The position numbers were made by a program, and so were the translations under genes. The notes under the pieces are model-generated. The model saw only the letters and a program-made list of their open reading frames with translations, ran no database searches and was not told the DNA's origin. 64,000 nt of DNA from Pholiota molesta (lineage: Eukaryota > Basidiomycota > Agaricomycetes > Agaricales > Strophariaceae): the NCBI GenBank assembly GCA_014925825.1, contig JACGCK010000021.1, positions 248,001 through 312,000 of the forward strand. The letters run 5' to 3'. Positions 43,947-55,625 of the stretch are shown piece after piece (the first letter of the stretch is position 1; the number at the start of each line of letters is the position of its first letter).

Positions 43947-45411
43947 TGCTTTCCAGACTCGTCTTCGCTACGTGCTAGCCCTCACCGGGGTTCTTCAGGA
44001 AAAGAACGTAGCCGCCCATCCGTACCAGCTAGGCCCGATCGTAGACGTCGGCGCACGCTTTCAGCTGAATAAAGGGGCCACGACGGACTGTTTCCCTGCC
44101 ATCGGGTTCACGATGCCGTCCTCCGTTCCTTCGTCGTTAACCGCTGGTGGTGCAGCACGGCTTCGGAGTATGGGTTTGTCGGCTTCAGTTATGAGTCACT
44201 GCCTGTGAGTGATTGGTCGAATATGGTTTGGACTCCATTGAATATAGCGGCTCGTTTAGGTCAGAGCTTGGCGACGTTGAAGAAAGAGTTTTTGACGTCA
44301 GGAAGACATTTAAAGGGCGGTATGTCGACTGTATGGCGCCTGTGACCGGGATGGATTTTAGTGAGTCTGATACTGCTGTGCACAAATCCCTGAACGCTGA
44401 CCTCCATGGTGTTCGCTGAAGCGACGATATAGTTACTGCTGCGTGGCAGCCGGCATCGGCGTCCATGCACTATCTGGGTAAGGATATGTCAGTCGGATTT
44501 AGCATCTACTAACGAGGCAACTCCTACCCTCATTGCAGTTTGGTTGGGATAATCCTGATATATGGAAGACTCGTCGCGACACGCTGCTGGCAGCTTTGCA
44601 CTCCAATCCTAAAGCCAAATACGTGACCCGGGCACTCCAATTTGGATCAGAACCATTGTACGACGATGCCTTGACTCCGACAGAGCTGACGACGCAGATT
44701 AACGCTGCCAAAAAGAATTATCGAGTTTGCACATACCTGTGACTATTAGCGAGATGCCATATGGGTTCCAAGAGGTGTGTCTTGGTCTTGCAATCCCATG
44801 TTGCAGAGTACTCAACCGACTGTTTTAGCGCGCGAGCGATGGCTCTCAGAATGTCATGGATGCCATTGATATTATTGATGGACATATGCTACCGTTCTTT
44901 GATACTAAGGCTTCAACAGGTCAGTAATATTCCCGTTCTTTATCACGAGATTACTCACATACGAATCTTTCAGCGAGTAAATCCTGGCCTATCGTGCAAG
45001 AATACCTCAATTACTTCATCGATAACGGAAACAACAAGAAGATATACCTCTCTCAGGTGCGTTGATCGCTTGAATAAATCTTGAGCGCATTCATCCTCGC
45101 TACGGTTGTAGAATGGATGGCCGTCCACAACTTACTCGGGCGTAGAGCCTAACAGCCCTTCTGCGGTTGCTGATGTTAATAATGAAAAGTAAGTTAGAAT
45201 CATAGCCAATTCCCTGCATACTCAATCAACACACCGATCGACAGAATTACTATAAGCTCCTCGACGACAATTGCGCATATTTCAAGGACGTCGCTGGCGG
45301 TGGAGTTGGATGGTTTGCCCACATCTATTCGACGACCAAGAGCCTGGCTATGGCATTTATGGGACCAATGGCGCTTTGAAGTTCCCTTTCAGTCCAAAGA
45401 CTTCATGTTAG
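43947..45411 (+). pseudogene. GH17-like glycosidase, multiply frameshifted
   Basis: Resembles the secreted (trans)glycosidases of the GH17-like group (Scw4/Scw10 type) that act on cell-wall beta-glucan. Signal-peptide start MLSRLVFA at 43947, then a one-base shift to VLALTGVLQ. The catalytic region runs RWWCSTASEYGFVGFSYESL, LATLKKEFLDVRKTFKGRYV, WKTRRDTLLAALHSNPKAKY VTRALQFGSEPLYD, ISEMPYGFQE, QNVMDAIDIIDGHMLPFFDT, NGWPSTTYSGVEPNSPSAVA and GGGVGWFAHIYS. Another shift near 45330 leads to DDQEPGYGIYGTNGALKFPF SPKTSC and TAG at 45409. At least three single-base deletions interrupt the frame. Family assignment is from memory of the SEPLYD, NGWP and GWFAHIYSD motifs. Confidence 0.65.
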
Positions 45412-45587
45412 ACTAGAACCCAGAGTATTTCAGCGTCGAAGATAGCAGAAGAGTTGTAATAGACTTGAATCGGATTGCAGAAATGACATGGACGTTTGAA
45501 CGAAGGTCACAAAGAGGGGTTATGCAGATTTAGACTCCGCTCACATACTGATCTACATCCTATACCGTAACGCTCTCCACCATAACA

Positions 45588-46852
45588 ATGACCTCTGCAT
45601 CGTCGGCAAGGGCCCTAAACGCTATTCTTCCCCAAATACCCACTGCGCCTTATGAAGCCCATCAGAAAGCCCGGACGTTTGCTTCGCGATACGTGAAATC
45701 GAACCAATACGATACCGCGATCGATGTCTTGTTTCAAAGTGCAAGAGAACTGTTCAAGAACAACCAACCAGGAAGCGGATCGGATCTGACTAGTTTCCTG
45801 CTAGAGGTTATGAGACCAAGGGAGAGCCGTGAACGATGAAAGCAGGGGTGAGTAGCAATTCCTTTCAGTATTTAATCTAACTAACGCATCATTGTTGAGT
45901 TAGGAAGACTCACCCAGCTCATCGCCTTGGCTGGATCCACTGGCGGATGGAGGAAAACATGATTGACAAGTCAATAGCGTTAGTCTCTTTGCTTGCTTGT
46001 GGCTCTTCACGCTGAATCACGTCCAGATGGTCGGCTAAACATGGGACATGCCCTGCAGGTGACCCGGAACTACAACACTATGTTGGCGAGATCCTGTACA
46101 AAGGTTCGTCCGTGTTGTCTCATTCAAACGGTGGCTCATCTGTGATGCGCAGAGGGAGTGTTTGAGGCCGCGGAGCCACATTTCCTCGCTTCCGGAAACG
46201 GGACAGCGCTCGACTACTGGCGGAGATGTTCAACGAATGGGCGGCTCCTAGCAATGCTTACGGCGTGTTTGCTCTACGAGGAACTATTCCGTATGTTTGT
46301 GCTCGCTATAGCCCTTGACAGAATACTCATTAGGCTGTAGTTATTTACAGAATGGAAATGTTCTGGCCGCAAAGACCTTCATCAAGCACTACACTGCTAC
46401 AATTCCCTCTTCCATCCGCCTAGACTCTGATTCCGTAATCCCCGTTGGAGAGAAGGATGAAGTGACAATGACGAAAGACATGCTCGTGAATTTTGCGCAG
46501 ATGGTGGTTCTAACGTGCCAACGCGCGCAGGGGGCCCAGAACAAAGTGATGCGAGAGAGCTGGGTGCGACTTTGTGGCACATATCAATCGAAAATCAGCA
46601 TCCTGGCTACACCTGAGATGCGTGCGGTAAGATCAGCGCGTTGTTTATCCTACATTTTTTGCTTACCTTTGATGAATAACACAGACCCTGAACGATATCG
46701 CGACTCTGTATTTCGCGATCCCCCCTCCTCGCGGCCAGGCTGCAAATCCTTTCGGAGACATGATGTCGTCTCTGTTTGGCGGTGCTGGCCCGGCCCAGAA
46801 CACAAGACGGGTATTAACACCTGCAAATCCGTCATCGCCAGGATTAGATTAA
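45588..46852 (+). pseudogene. GET4: GET4 homologue with four single-base deletions
   Basis: Get4 (TRC35) is the cytosolic alpha-solenoid that, with Get5, hands tail-anchored proteins from Sgt2 to Get3. From the ATG at 45588: PYEAHQKARTFASRYVKSNQ YDTAIDVLFQSARELF, GSGSDLTSFLLEV, ETKGEP, DESRG, LTQLIALAGSTGGWRKT, WSAKHGTCPAGDPELQHYVG EILYK, EGVFEAAEPHFLASG, RDSARLLAEMFNEWAAPSNA YGVFALRGTIP, YLQNGNVLAAKTFIKHY, VNFAQMVVLTCQRAQGAQNK VMRESWVRLCGTYQSK, IATLYFAIPPPRGQAANPFG DMMSSLFGGAG and RRVLTPANPSSPGLD, TAA at 46850. The frame breaks near 45808 (GTTATGAG), 45829 (GCCGTGAA), 45957 (AAACATGA) and 46195 (GGAAACGG), each time by one missing base. All exons and family blocks are otherwise present. As a normally single-copy conserved gene it argues for sequence errors over true loss. 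Confidence 0.85.
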
Positions 46853-47672
46853 TGTTGGTCGCGATGTTCTTCCCTCGCTCATACTTATTCAATGTTTTCA
46901 GAAGCATTCTTCGGTATTTTTGGGATGATACAACTTCTATTACTCATTCCAAAAGATCGTGTGCTGATAGTGCAGAAAATAAACCAATGCTCCATTTTCG
47001 CGGTTTGAACTAAGAATTGAGTGCTGCATCTCTCTCCTAACTTGCAGTATTGGCTTGCTATTTCAATCTTTATATTTGACCTTTCCGTCTCACTGGGTGT
47101 ACTCGGTACGATTGACTTCTCTGACACCCCTCTGTTCCCTCTTTGATTCGTCTATAACGTCCAGGGATGACGACACTTAATTCAACAATCGAATTCTCTT
47201 CTTGAACCTTGCTGTTTTCCCTCGACAGTTTGGCCTGTTCAGGAAACCTCGACATATCCACGCACTACCCAGGTATTCTTAGCACTCGCGCAGATATATA
47301 TAGGACACCATCGCATGCAGCAGTACGCCAGTGGCATGCATATCCTCACGCACGATAGGTGAATAACACTTACCGGTTCCGAGCTCCCTTTCATTGGCTA
47401 CTCGCACTATCCCTCGCTGCCCGCCTACTGATAGATAAGACGCAAGTTTAGAACATTATGGGCTATACGTCAACATATCCATGCGTTCGTCGCTTTCTTC
47501 TCTCTTCGTTCTCTCGAGCGGTTTTTAAACTTACCAGATGCCTCTATAGGAGCTCTCCCGAGACGGCGGGTAGCCTGGGATAGTTGGTGTCTCTCAAGCG
47601 ATACAAATTAAAGCCTGTTTGTTTGGCAAGGCGAACGTTCGGCTGATGGCACCACCAACTTTCTTGACGACC
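46853..47672. other. Intergenic
   Basis: Promoter side of DUF6534 copy B and 3' flank of GET4. No gene seen. Confidence 0.55.
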
Positions 47673-49549
47673 ATGTCGTCCCCGCATCTCGACCTTGATA
47701 AGACGCTGGGGGCGGTTTTCATTGGGAATATCGCAGCCGCTGCGTAAGCCGACCGTTTTCGTTGTTTTGGGATATGGTGCTGACGATTTGGATGGGCGGC
47801 AGGCTTTTTGGGTTGACTTCTCTGCAGGCGTTTATTTTCTTCAGTGGAAATACAAGAGATCGGAGGCTTTTCAAACGATTGGTGAAGACTTTTGACCAAG
47901 CTTATATGTCGTCGGCGCGTACTGACGATGGAGATATCACTTCCTCTAGATAGCATTTCTATGGTCAGTTTTCATTGATGACTCCTGGTTCAATCAAGCT
48001 TCTTACTCCCCAACTTGTCTAGGATTCTGGATCTATTCCATATCATGTTTATGACCCACGGCGTGTATCGCTACCTAATAACCGACTTTCCATTTCTCCG
48101 CACTGCAAAGGCCTACATGGAGTCTTTTGGTTCGCATTTTATGCCATACTTACACTAACGCAGAGAGTGACCCCAATCCTACCCTAGTCCCAAGTGATCA
48201 CAACGGTAAAGACAAATGATTTTTTTGTCTTTTAACATATTGTTAAACGTCTGCGAGATAGTGCATCAGCGATCTCATTGTGAGATGGTGCGTTCTTGAG
48301 TTTAGCTCGCCTTTCTAGCTGGATTGACCTCGAAATCACAGTATATTTGCGCGGAGAATATGGCTTCGTAAATTCCCTTTTCTCTCTCTCCTGCCATATT
48401 GAACTAAGTGACTGTTATTTAGTGAGCGATCACAATAACAAACTCCTCTTCGTCATTGTGAATTTTTTTTAGATCTGTATTCAATTACTTGACTGAATAC
48501 TTCGTTATTTTCAGACAGCAGGTTCTATCTTTGTATCTGGTATGTTTCTCAATCTCCTTTTTCATCATCTGTATTTCCTAATGAATCCTCATTTAGCGAT
48601 GGGCATAGGTTGGCATTAATACCCTGCGATGGATTCCGGGGTTCGGACTGACAAATATGAATGAAATTCGACAGTATACGCCGGAAGGGGTTTTATCGAT
48701 GGCTCATATGAAAAACTCGACGATGAATCTGTACGTCTCACCTCCCTCGTATTCCCCCGTAAAGAGAACGAGCACTCTCATACTCATTTTCAGTGGATTC
48801 TCTACACTGCCCTCGGCGGCTCGGTCGTAGTAGATGGACTGATCACCGCGTCGCTCTGTATCCTGCTGAAGAACATTCGGACTGGTATGAAGTCGTAAGT
48901 CTTCCTTATCAAGCGTCCTTGATTGTCTCCTAATACCCATTCGCTTCCCAATCCACTCCTCGTGGATCGCGGATTATGTGCAACAGGACAGACTCGCTGG
49001 TCAACACGCTGATGCTGTACAGCATCAACACCGGTATGTCCTTTCTCTTGTCATCTTTTTCTCAGTACGGGCGGATGGCGCTGCGCTACGGTGTGGATTC
49101 ATGATGATGTTCTGATTTTCTACACACCTACATAGGACTGGTCACGTCGTACGTCGCGCATTATGTTTCTCAGTATACCAGCATATGCCTAATTACTCTG
49201 ATTGACTGCTACGCAGGCTCTGTGCGACTGCATGTTTCGTAACAGTTTGTCTTTCCCCTTGAATCTTAATAAAAGCCCCTTCTCACACCCCTACGTTGCC
49301 CGCAGTTCGCCATATGGCCGCACCAATTCATCTTCATCGGCTTCTACTTCGTCCTCAGCAAACGTACGTCCCCTTGCCCATCCACCGCATCCACCGCTGA
49401 TCCACTTCATTCATCCGCTCACTAAAACCGTGCCCCACTTAGTATACATCAACAGCCTCCTCGCCGTCCTGAACACCCGCGCCGCGCTGCGCAAGCGCAA
49501 CGCCGGGATGGCTCGATCCCGCAGTCGCCGTCGTCCATCGAGCCGCTGA
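47673..49549 (+). CDS. DUF6534-type seven-helix membrane protein (copy B)
   Basis: A paralogue of the gene at 38754-40636, on the other strand. Exons from the ATG at 47673: MSSPHLDLDKTLGAVFIGNI AAA, LFGLTSLQAFIFFSGNTRDR RLFKRLVKTF, WILDLFHIMFMTHGVYRYLI TDF, ISDLIVR, FARRIW, WILYTALGGSVVVDGLITAS LCILLKNIRTGMKS, TDSLVNTLMLYSINT, GLVTS, LCATACFVT, FAIWPHQFIFIGFYFVLSK and LYINSLLAVLNTRAALRKRN AG. The pattern of helices, TDSLVNTLMLY and the FIGFYFVLSK last helix are diagnostic. The tail after RKRNAG is uncertain: the frame stops at 49549, but other frames downstream to about 49700 look coding, so one more frame change is possible. Function unknown; plasma-membrane location is inferred. Confidence 0.78.
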
Positions 49550-52152
49550 CGATGCACTTCCTCGCCACGGCTCGAATACACCGGTCAATCCGATGTCGGG
49601 GCGGGACCGCGTTCGGAGCCGGAGAGCCCGTCCGTCGCCAAGCCGCAGCCGGTGAGTGCAGTTTCGAAGATACTTATTGGAGTGGATGTCGCTGCTTACT
49701 GACTTTGGGATGCTGTTGGGTAGTCGAAGCATCCGTGGCAGAATCGGTGCTAGGCCTCGTTGGGCGTCTATGAAATATTTAATTAGATCTCGAGGATTGA
49801 TTTATGCGTTGTAAAACTTAGTTACTTACGCCTATACCCTGATCATGTAGAACAATATACTTGTAAGACTTAGTAGAAAGGACGGACGAGCATGGAGCCA
49901 ATCATTATATTTCGTTCGTTGATGTTGGCCAAAAATTTGGCGTCGCCATTGAAATTTCGTCTTGATGGTCACCTGCTACCGCATTAACATCGCCTCTCAA
50001 AGCTGAACTCCATTGAAAGATATGATCAGTAGTCTATATCACAGCGCCACGGCGTACTTTGGACGTTAGCTCGTAGAATAGGCACTGGTGTGTTCTCATT
50101 ACTCAAGGTAAGTAGAAGAGAGGCGGAAATGCAAGGACACTCAATTCATTGGACCTTCCTCCTTGATCAGCCCGATTATGAAACGTGAAGCAGGCCATAG
50201 CGCTCACGATACATCACACCAAATATCTGAGCGATAATGACGAACCCTCCGTCTGCGACCTATACAACTCCTGATTCAAATTGCTGAGGCCGCCATACCG
50301 CAAGGTAAACGCCACGAGTCTCATCATCTTCTCAACTTATGTAGTGGGCGAGGATAAAGTCAATCATTATATTTAGTCGATCCCAATATTTAAATACATG
50401 ACGAACATAACAGTCCGTAAGATCCACATCGGATGTAAGGGAAGAAATATATGGAAGAAATATACCGCGCAAGGACATCATGCAGAAAACATGAGGGGTA
50501 TCGCAATGCTTTGACCACGTACCTATACAAAGAGAAAGGATGAGCGTCGATTCATAAATAAAGAATGAGGACGAAGGTGGATCAGCAATAGGAATTCAAA
50601 TCAAGGCCGAAGCTCAGAAACAGCTTCTAGTTGATAATTTTTTGAATAGGTTTCATCGTAAAACGGGGGAGACTAAAGAATCATCGAACAAAAAAGAACA
50701 GCACTGACCTAGTATCACAATGTTGCATGAGAGGGACGAGTCTCGTAGAGGATAGACCTGAAGATGGGTAATCAGTATTTGTGCGTCAAAACGGTGACAA
50801 TGGAGAAAAGGATCAGAAGGGGGTGCCCGAAGTATTGAGCTGTGGCGGGCAGTTTCGGCAGCGTGAATACGAAGACCGTCGTGATAAAACATCATTCAAA
50901 AGGGAAGGGAAAGAGTATTCACCATATGGGCGTTGTGCAGCGAGAGTATGTCGTTATGCGAAAGAGACAGGAGCCAAGATCTGAAAGAAAAAGGGTCAGA
51001 ACATGGAACTCGAAGACGAAAAGAATCGAGCAGGATCAGAATATTTCGAAAAATACAGCCTTGGAATTGTCATCAACACCACTCCCGAAGGAGCAGTACA
51101 GGCGGTAATTCCTTCATATCATCAGATAACCGAGTAGAAAGATACTCACATCGATCCTTCCTTCCCCCAACTATGCCTAGATGTTTATAGATCGTGTACC
51201 TGTCTGAAGAAATGGTCAGCGACTAGTTCAATCAACGATTCACAAAGGTGACAAAAGAGTAAGATGAGTTCAGTATGGGTTATGATAAAAGCATAGGGCC
51301 ATAACGGCGCTCATATACTCTAGTTTGAATGATTTTGGATCATCGTAGAAAAGAAGGATGTCCAACGCGGAAACTCGGGCTCACCTTTGGGCTATCCACC
51401 TCATATCCAACCATCGAGTAGTGATAACTAATACGGAACGTGCTGGGAGGCCTGAAAAGAAAGAGTGAGCACAATATTCATGAATAGGAGACATCATGGG
51501 ACCGGTCAGTGTAACTATGACAAAAGAAACCGCATTGTGTCGACGTCTAGGTATGACAATCGCACTCGAAACAAATAAAAATTTTCATCGCTCCGGTTTA
51601 AAGAAACAAACGTACCATGATGAAGAGCTGATGGAAACACGTCAAGTGGCCACCACAAGCGATGCTTTAGAGGACGCGACGAGCATTGGAGACGCTCGCG
51701 AGTGAGTGAACGAAGAGAAGGTTTGTTGAGATGAAAAAATTACCTTTTGTGCATACAAATTTAGGGCAGGCGCGATCACGACACGTGCTCAATTGACCGC
51801 CAAATCAACCTCGGGCCGATTCTTACTTGTCCACTCAACATCGAAGCCAAATCTTCATAAAGTTATCAGAAGTATGTTCGAAGTATGTTCGACGACCTAC
51901 TTTATCAAGTGCTCACTCTATGGCCTACTCGATGAATTTTTCTTTTACACGGAGCAAGAGGTCGATATCTTACTAGGCAGATCCACTTTGTTAAATGTAC
52001 GGTACCATACATCATGACCGTCCCGGCAATGCTCTACTATCTTAGTATCTAGACTATACTCCATTGACATATCGGACAGCTACAATACCACCAAACGTGG
52101 CGCTGTCGACTGGAAGGCGCACTCAAAGCGCCAAAATTGGCGTACACCTTGA
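49550..52152. other. Gene-poor stretch, 2.6 kb
   Basis: No ORF with recognisable motif on either strand. A few short ORFs around 50.6-51.7 kb are basic and repetitive in composition and look like non-coding sequence. Confidence 0.5.
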
Positions 52153-53884
52153 TCAAAATACCACGTTCATGCCCTCTTGCTGAAGTCTCTGCAATACTGC
52201 AGTGTCTGCACCATCGAACTGGATCTTTGGTTCATTAGGATAAATCTGCCCCATGAAAGCCACTGAGCGTAGCCTCCCCAAGGGCTCATTCAGTCTCGGT
52301 GGCGGTCGTTCTCGCGCTGTCCGTGTTTCTAATTCTATGCTGGGCTGAATTTCGACATCGTGGCCCAAATTGCACGTAGAGGAAGGACCGCGCCATCGGT
52401 CTGCGAGGAATTCGACCAATGAATGCGGGGGGAGCTCAATCGGTCCAAGGTAATAGAACGTCTCCAAATTCGGAGCGAGGCATTGCCCGGTGCCCTCCTC
52501 ATTTGTATCGGTTCTGGCTCTATCTCTATCCCGACCGCTTTGGTCCATCACAAGCCCGGCATCTTCATATCTTGTCGGGTTCATCAAATCCAAAGTCCTC
52601 TGTGTGAGCAGGGTTTTCGTGAATCTATTGTTCAGCACCAGTTTGCGCAGCTTGGGCAGCACCTGCAGACACCCCCAGAACTGCTCCTGCAAGGGCATCT
52701 GATCTCCCAGGCATAGCGTCTCCAGTTGTCCGGCGGAACGAGAGAGGAATGGTAGAAGTGAAGGAATTCCTACAAGTGGATCTTCATCTTGTATATATAG
52801 CGAAAAGGAACGCAGCATAGGTAGTGTCAACGCCTCGAGGAACGCATGGATCCCCGTCCCCGCCATGCTATTCGAGTGGCCCTTCACTTCAAGCACTTCG
52901 AGTGTGGTGTGTGTCATCGGCATGAGCACAGGTGCGACATGGAAAGCATGGCAGCTTATATTGGTCGTATAGCTGCGTAAGCGTGGACAGAGGCGGAGCC
53001 CGTCGAGACACTCCTCGACATTGCTCAGGCCAGAGAGGCTCGCCGCCACCATGACGCGCTCGAGCTGCGCCAATGGGAGCGACACTGTCATAAACGAGCA
53101 GTCAATAAGCCGTACCTCGCGCAGCTCCGGCGCATGGGCGAAGAGGTTGGAATTTTCCAAGACTTCAAGGCTATCAAGCCCACGGCGCAGAGAGAGACAT
53201 GTGAGCAAGGGCAAGCGGTTCGCGATACGAGCCATAGCAGACGCGAATTTCCATTCCTCCGGCGGGAACAGCTCCAAGGTTTGGAGGCGATGAGCATACG
53301 CCTCGAGGACGTCAAGAATAGCGGTGTTCCTGTCCTCGTCGTACTCGTTGCAGCCCTCCATAAGGCTCACACTGGCAGAGAGCGGACGTTGGCCGGATTT
53401 AGAGATGCAGTAGCGCCACTTCGCGGCTTGCGCTTCCGAATTTGCGTCGTTGAATGCTATTTTGACATTGCTCCACAGCTGCGATGTTTCCATTGCGACA
53501 CGCTGAGCACACTGCGCCGATGAGCGATGGCGTAGTTGTGCAGCCACAGTTATACTGCTTCGAAGTCGAGATCGGCCAAAATGGCTCATCGAACAATCTG
53601 ACCATGTCATAATCCTTATACTCCGATTCTTTTGGGCAACATGCGAATTCGAAGATCGTGGCAAGCAATTCTGGAGGAAGATTGACCGCTGGCACCATCT
53701 CGTTTCGCTTGCGACCGAAGGCTACGCGCTGTTTGATATAGTCGTCCGTGCGCTGAATACTGGCATCGAAGTCAGAAATTTGGGATGCTTGCTTTGGTGT
53801 GGGGTTGGAGAAGTGCGAGATATGTGGAGGGTCGCTACTGTGTTGTTCGCACCAGCTACAGCGAATACCAGATGAGGTTGACAT
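52153..53884 (-). pseudogene. F-box/leucine-rich-repeat protein with a frameshift
   Basis: An SCF-type adaptor protein. Start at 53884 (MSTSSGIRCSWCEQH), a short coiled segment (ISDFDASIQRTDDYIKQRVA), then the F-box VPAVNLPPELLATIFEFACC, and PSLIGAVCSA, the typical continuation before WR/W. Here the frame changes at about 53495-53508: the F-box lies in one frame, while VAMETSQLWSNVKIAF and the whole downstream part lie in another. The C-terminal 450 residues contain degenerate leucine-rich repeats (RLQTLELFPPEEW, LPLLTCLSLRRGLDSLEVLE, ELREVRLIDCSF, TLEVLEVKGH, LETLCLGDQMPLQ, LRKLVLNNRF) and stop at 52153. One short indel explains the break. Confidence 0.75.
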
Positions 53885-54255
53885 ATTTGAGGTCAACTGT
53901 TGGTCAATAGGCGTAGGTTGACCACAAATTGCACAAGGCCTCGTTAGGTACAGGAACTGCCATGGAAGCAGATGAACTCACTTTAGTCGCTCCTGCCGTC
54001 GATGAGCTGGTGTTCCATTCGATAGCACTGTCAGTTACTATGTATCTTGAGTTCAACTTCGACTTGAGTTAAATTTTAAACTTACATGTGGGGTTCGGGA
54101 AAGTCCAAGGAAAGTCACGGTCATGCACCATTTGGCATACTTATCTCTCCCATGGTCTGACGTCATAGCACCGCGCGCCTACTTATAGTCGCAACAAGTT
54201 CTCCATACTTTATAATCAACATCTACAACGTCGCTATATTCTATTACACGCCAAA
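53885..54255. promoter_or_regulatory. Divergent promoter region
   Basis: 370 bp between the start codons of the F-box/LRR gene and the small plus-strand gene. No specific site identified. Confidence 0.4.
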
Positions 54256-54743
54256 ATGAGTCTCCGAAGCGATCCCACAGTCAATCCAAACAGACCAGAC
54301 CGTATGTAACATCTTACACGAATCAACTACTCTTTAGATTCACATCGCCTCACAACATTCTTGCATTTAGCCGTGACTAGAAATCAACCCGACATGGAGA
54401 AGGTGAACACGGATGAGCGGACTGGGACAGAACGAATGCCCGGTGACTACCCTCTAAGTCCAAGAGATTGTACGTCGAATCCATTATGCTTCAGCGTGTC
54501 ACGGTATTGATTCGATGTTTGGTGCAGCGACAACATCTGGGGGATACGGCGCGGGCCTGAAGAGGTGTGGTCCAACAAGGCGCAACGAGGGACGGACAAG
54601 CCCTTAACGGCCTAATTGACCAAGCCGCTGACGGAACGAACCTAAAGAACGAACTGCAAGATGCCAAGCAGGGACGGGATGCCGGTGCTTTTGAGCCTGA
54701 CGATGAATGGGGTGTGGAAAAGGGTGCCGACAAAGATTTCTGA
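54256..54743 (+). pseudogene. Small charged, disordered protein with a frameshift
   Basis: Three exons: MSLRSDPTVNPNRPD, then VTRNQPDMEKVNTDERTGTE RMPGDYPLSPRD, then TTSGGYGAGLKR. One base later the coherent reading continues as GVVQQGATRDGQALNGLIDQ AADGTNLKNELQDAKQGRDA and ends DDEWGVEKGADKDF with TGA at 54741. An A run in the last exon appears one base short. The protein (about 120 residues) is hydrophilic, rich in Asp, Gly, Arg and Pro, with no signal or membrane segment. I do not know its function; composition resembles stress-type disordered proteins. Confidence 0.55.
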
Positions 54744-55625
54744 GCGATACCAATCCTGTGAAAGGTCGGACAGCGGGAATGTCTACATGAGCTTCGACAA
54801 TGTAATATATCAAGATTAACCTCTATCATAAACAGGATTCAACGCTCTGAGCATGGTCTCGTGAAATATCGCCCAGGCTAGATAGATCAGTGCTAAAGAT
54901 ATCGTCGAATATACGAAGGCATGGTATCAAGGTAGCTGATTAATAGAATAGTGTTAGTAATAGAATAAAGACAATGACTGGTATAAGGACACGTACCACG
55001 TTGAGAACAAAATGTAAAGTGTGTCCTTCCAACAGGGTGAATATAACGATATTAGACCACCAAAACCGCTCAATATATCGTTATCATCTAGCATCAGCAC
55101 TCGAGTTTCACATCTATGAACATCGTCAAGAGCGTACGTGGTCCCAGCCCAGCAAGCGGTGCTTTGAATGGCTAATAATTCTCGGCGCCAGACCCTAGGT
55201 TTTGGTTAAGGCCATATAGCCAGTGGCCATAACGATAAAAACCTTCAGCGTCTCATATTCATATTCGTTCCACGCTGTCTGGAGTCGAAACTGACACTAA
55301 TGTGCCGCTCAAAATTTACTTAGAATCGTAATCAGTTTACCATCGCTCGTCGCAATTTCGTTCTAGACATTGAAAAGATTGAAAACAAGGCTGGTTGTAT
55401 CATTCGCAACACCTCCGCGCAATCTTTGCAATACCAGGAGCGTGTATCTGACGTTCGTTAGTAAGCCTGGTCAAGTTGATGCCACCTCTTCTCAAAGATG
55501 GTGCAATCCAGAACCGTTCACACGGGAGACAAACGGGAGGCATATAAAGCGCAACGATATATGAGTAAACTATAAACCTTTCTCAGGACTTGAGAACTTC
55601 CTGGACTTCTTCATCGCCTCAGACA
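54744..55625. other. Intergenic
   Basis: No gene seen. Promoter of the downstream dehydrogenase near 55,550. Confidence 0.5.
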
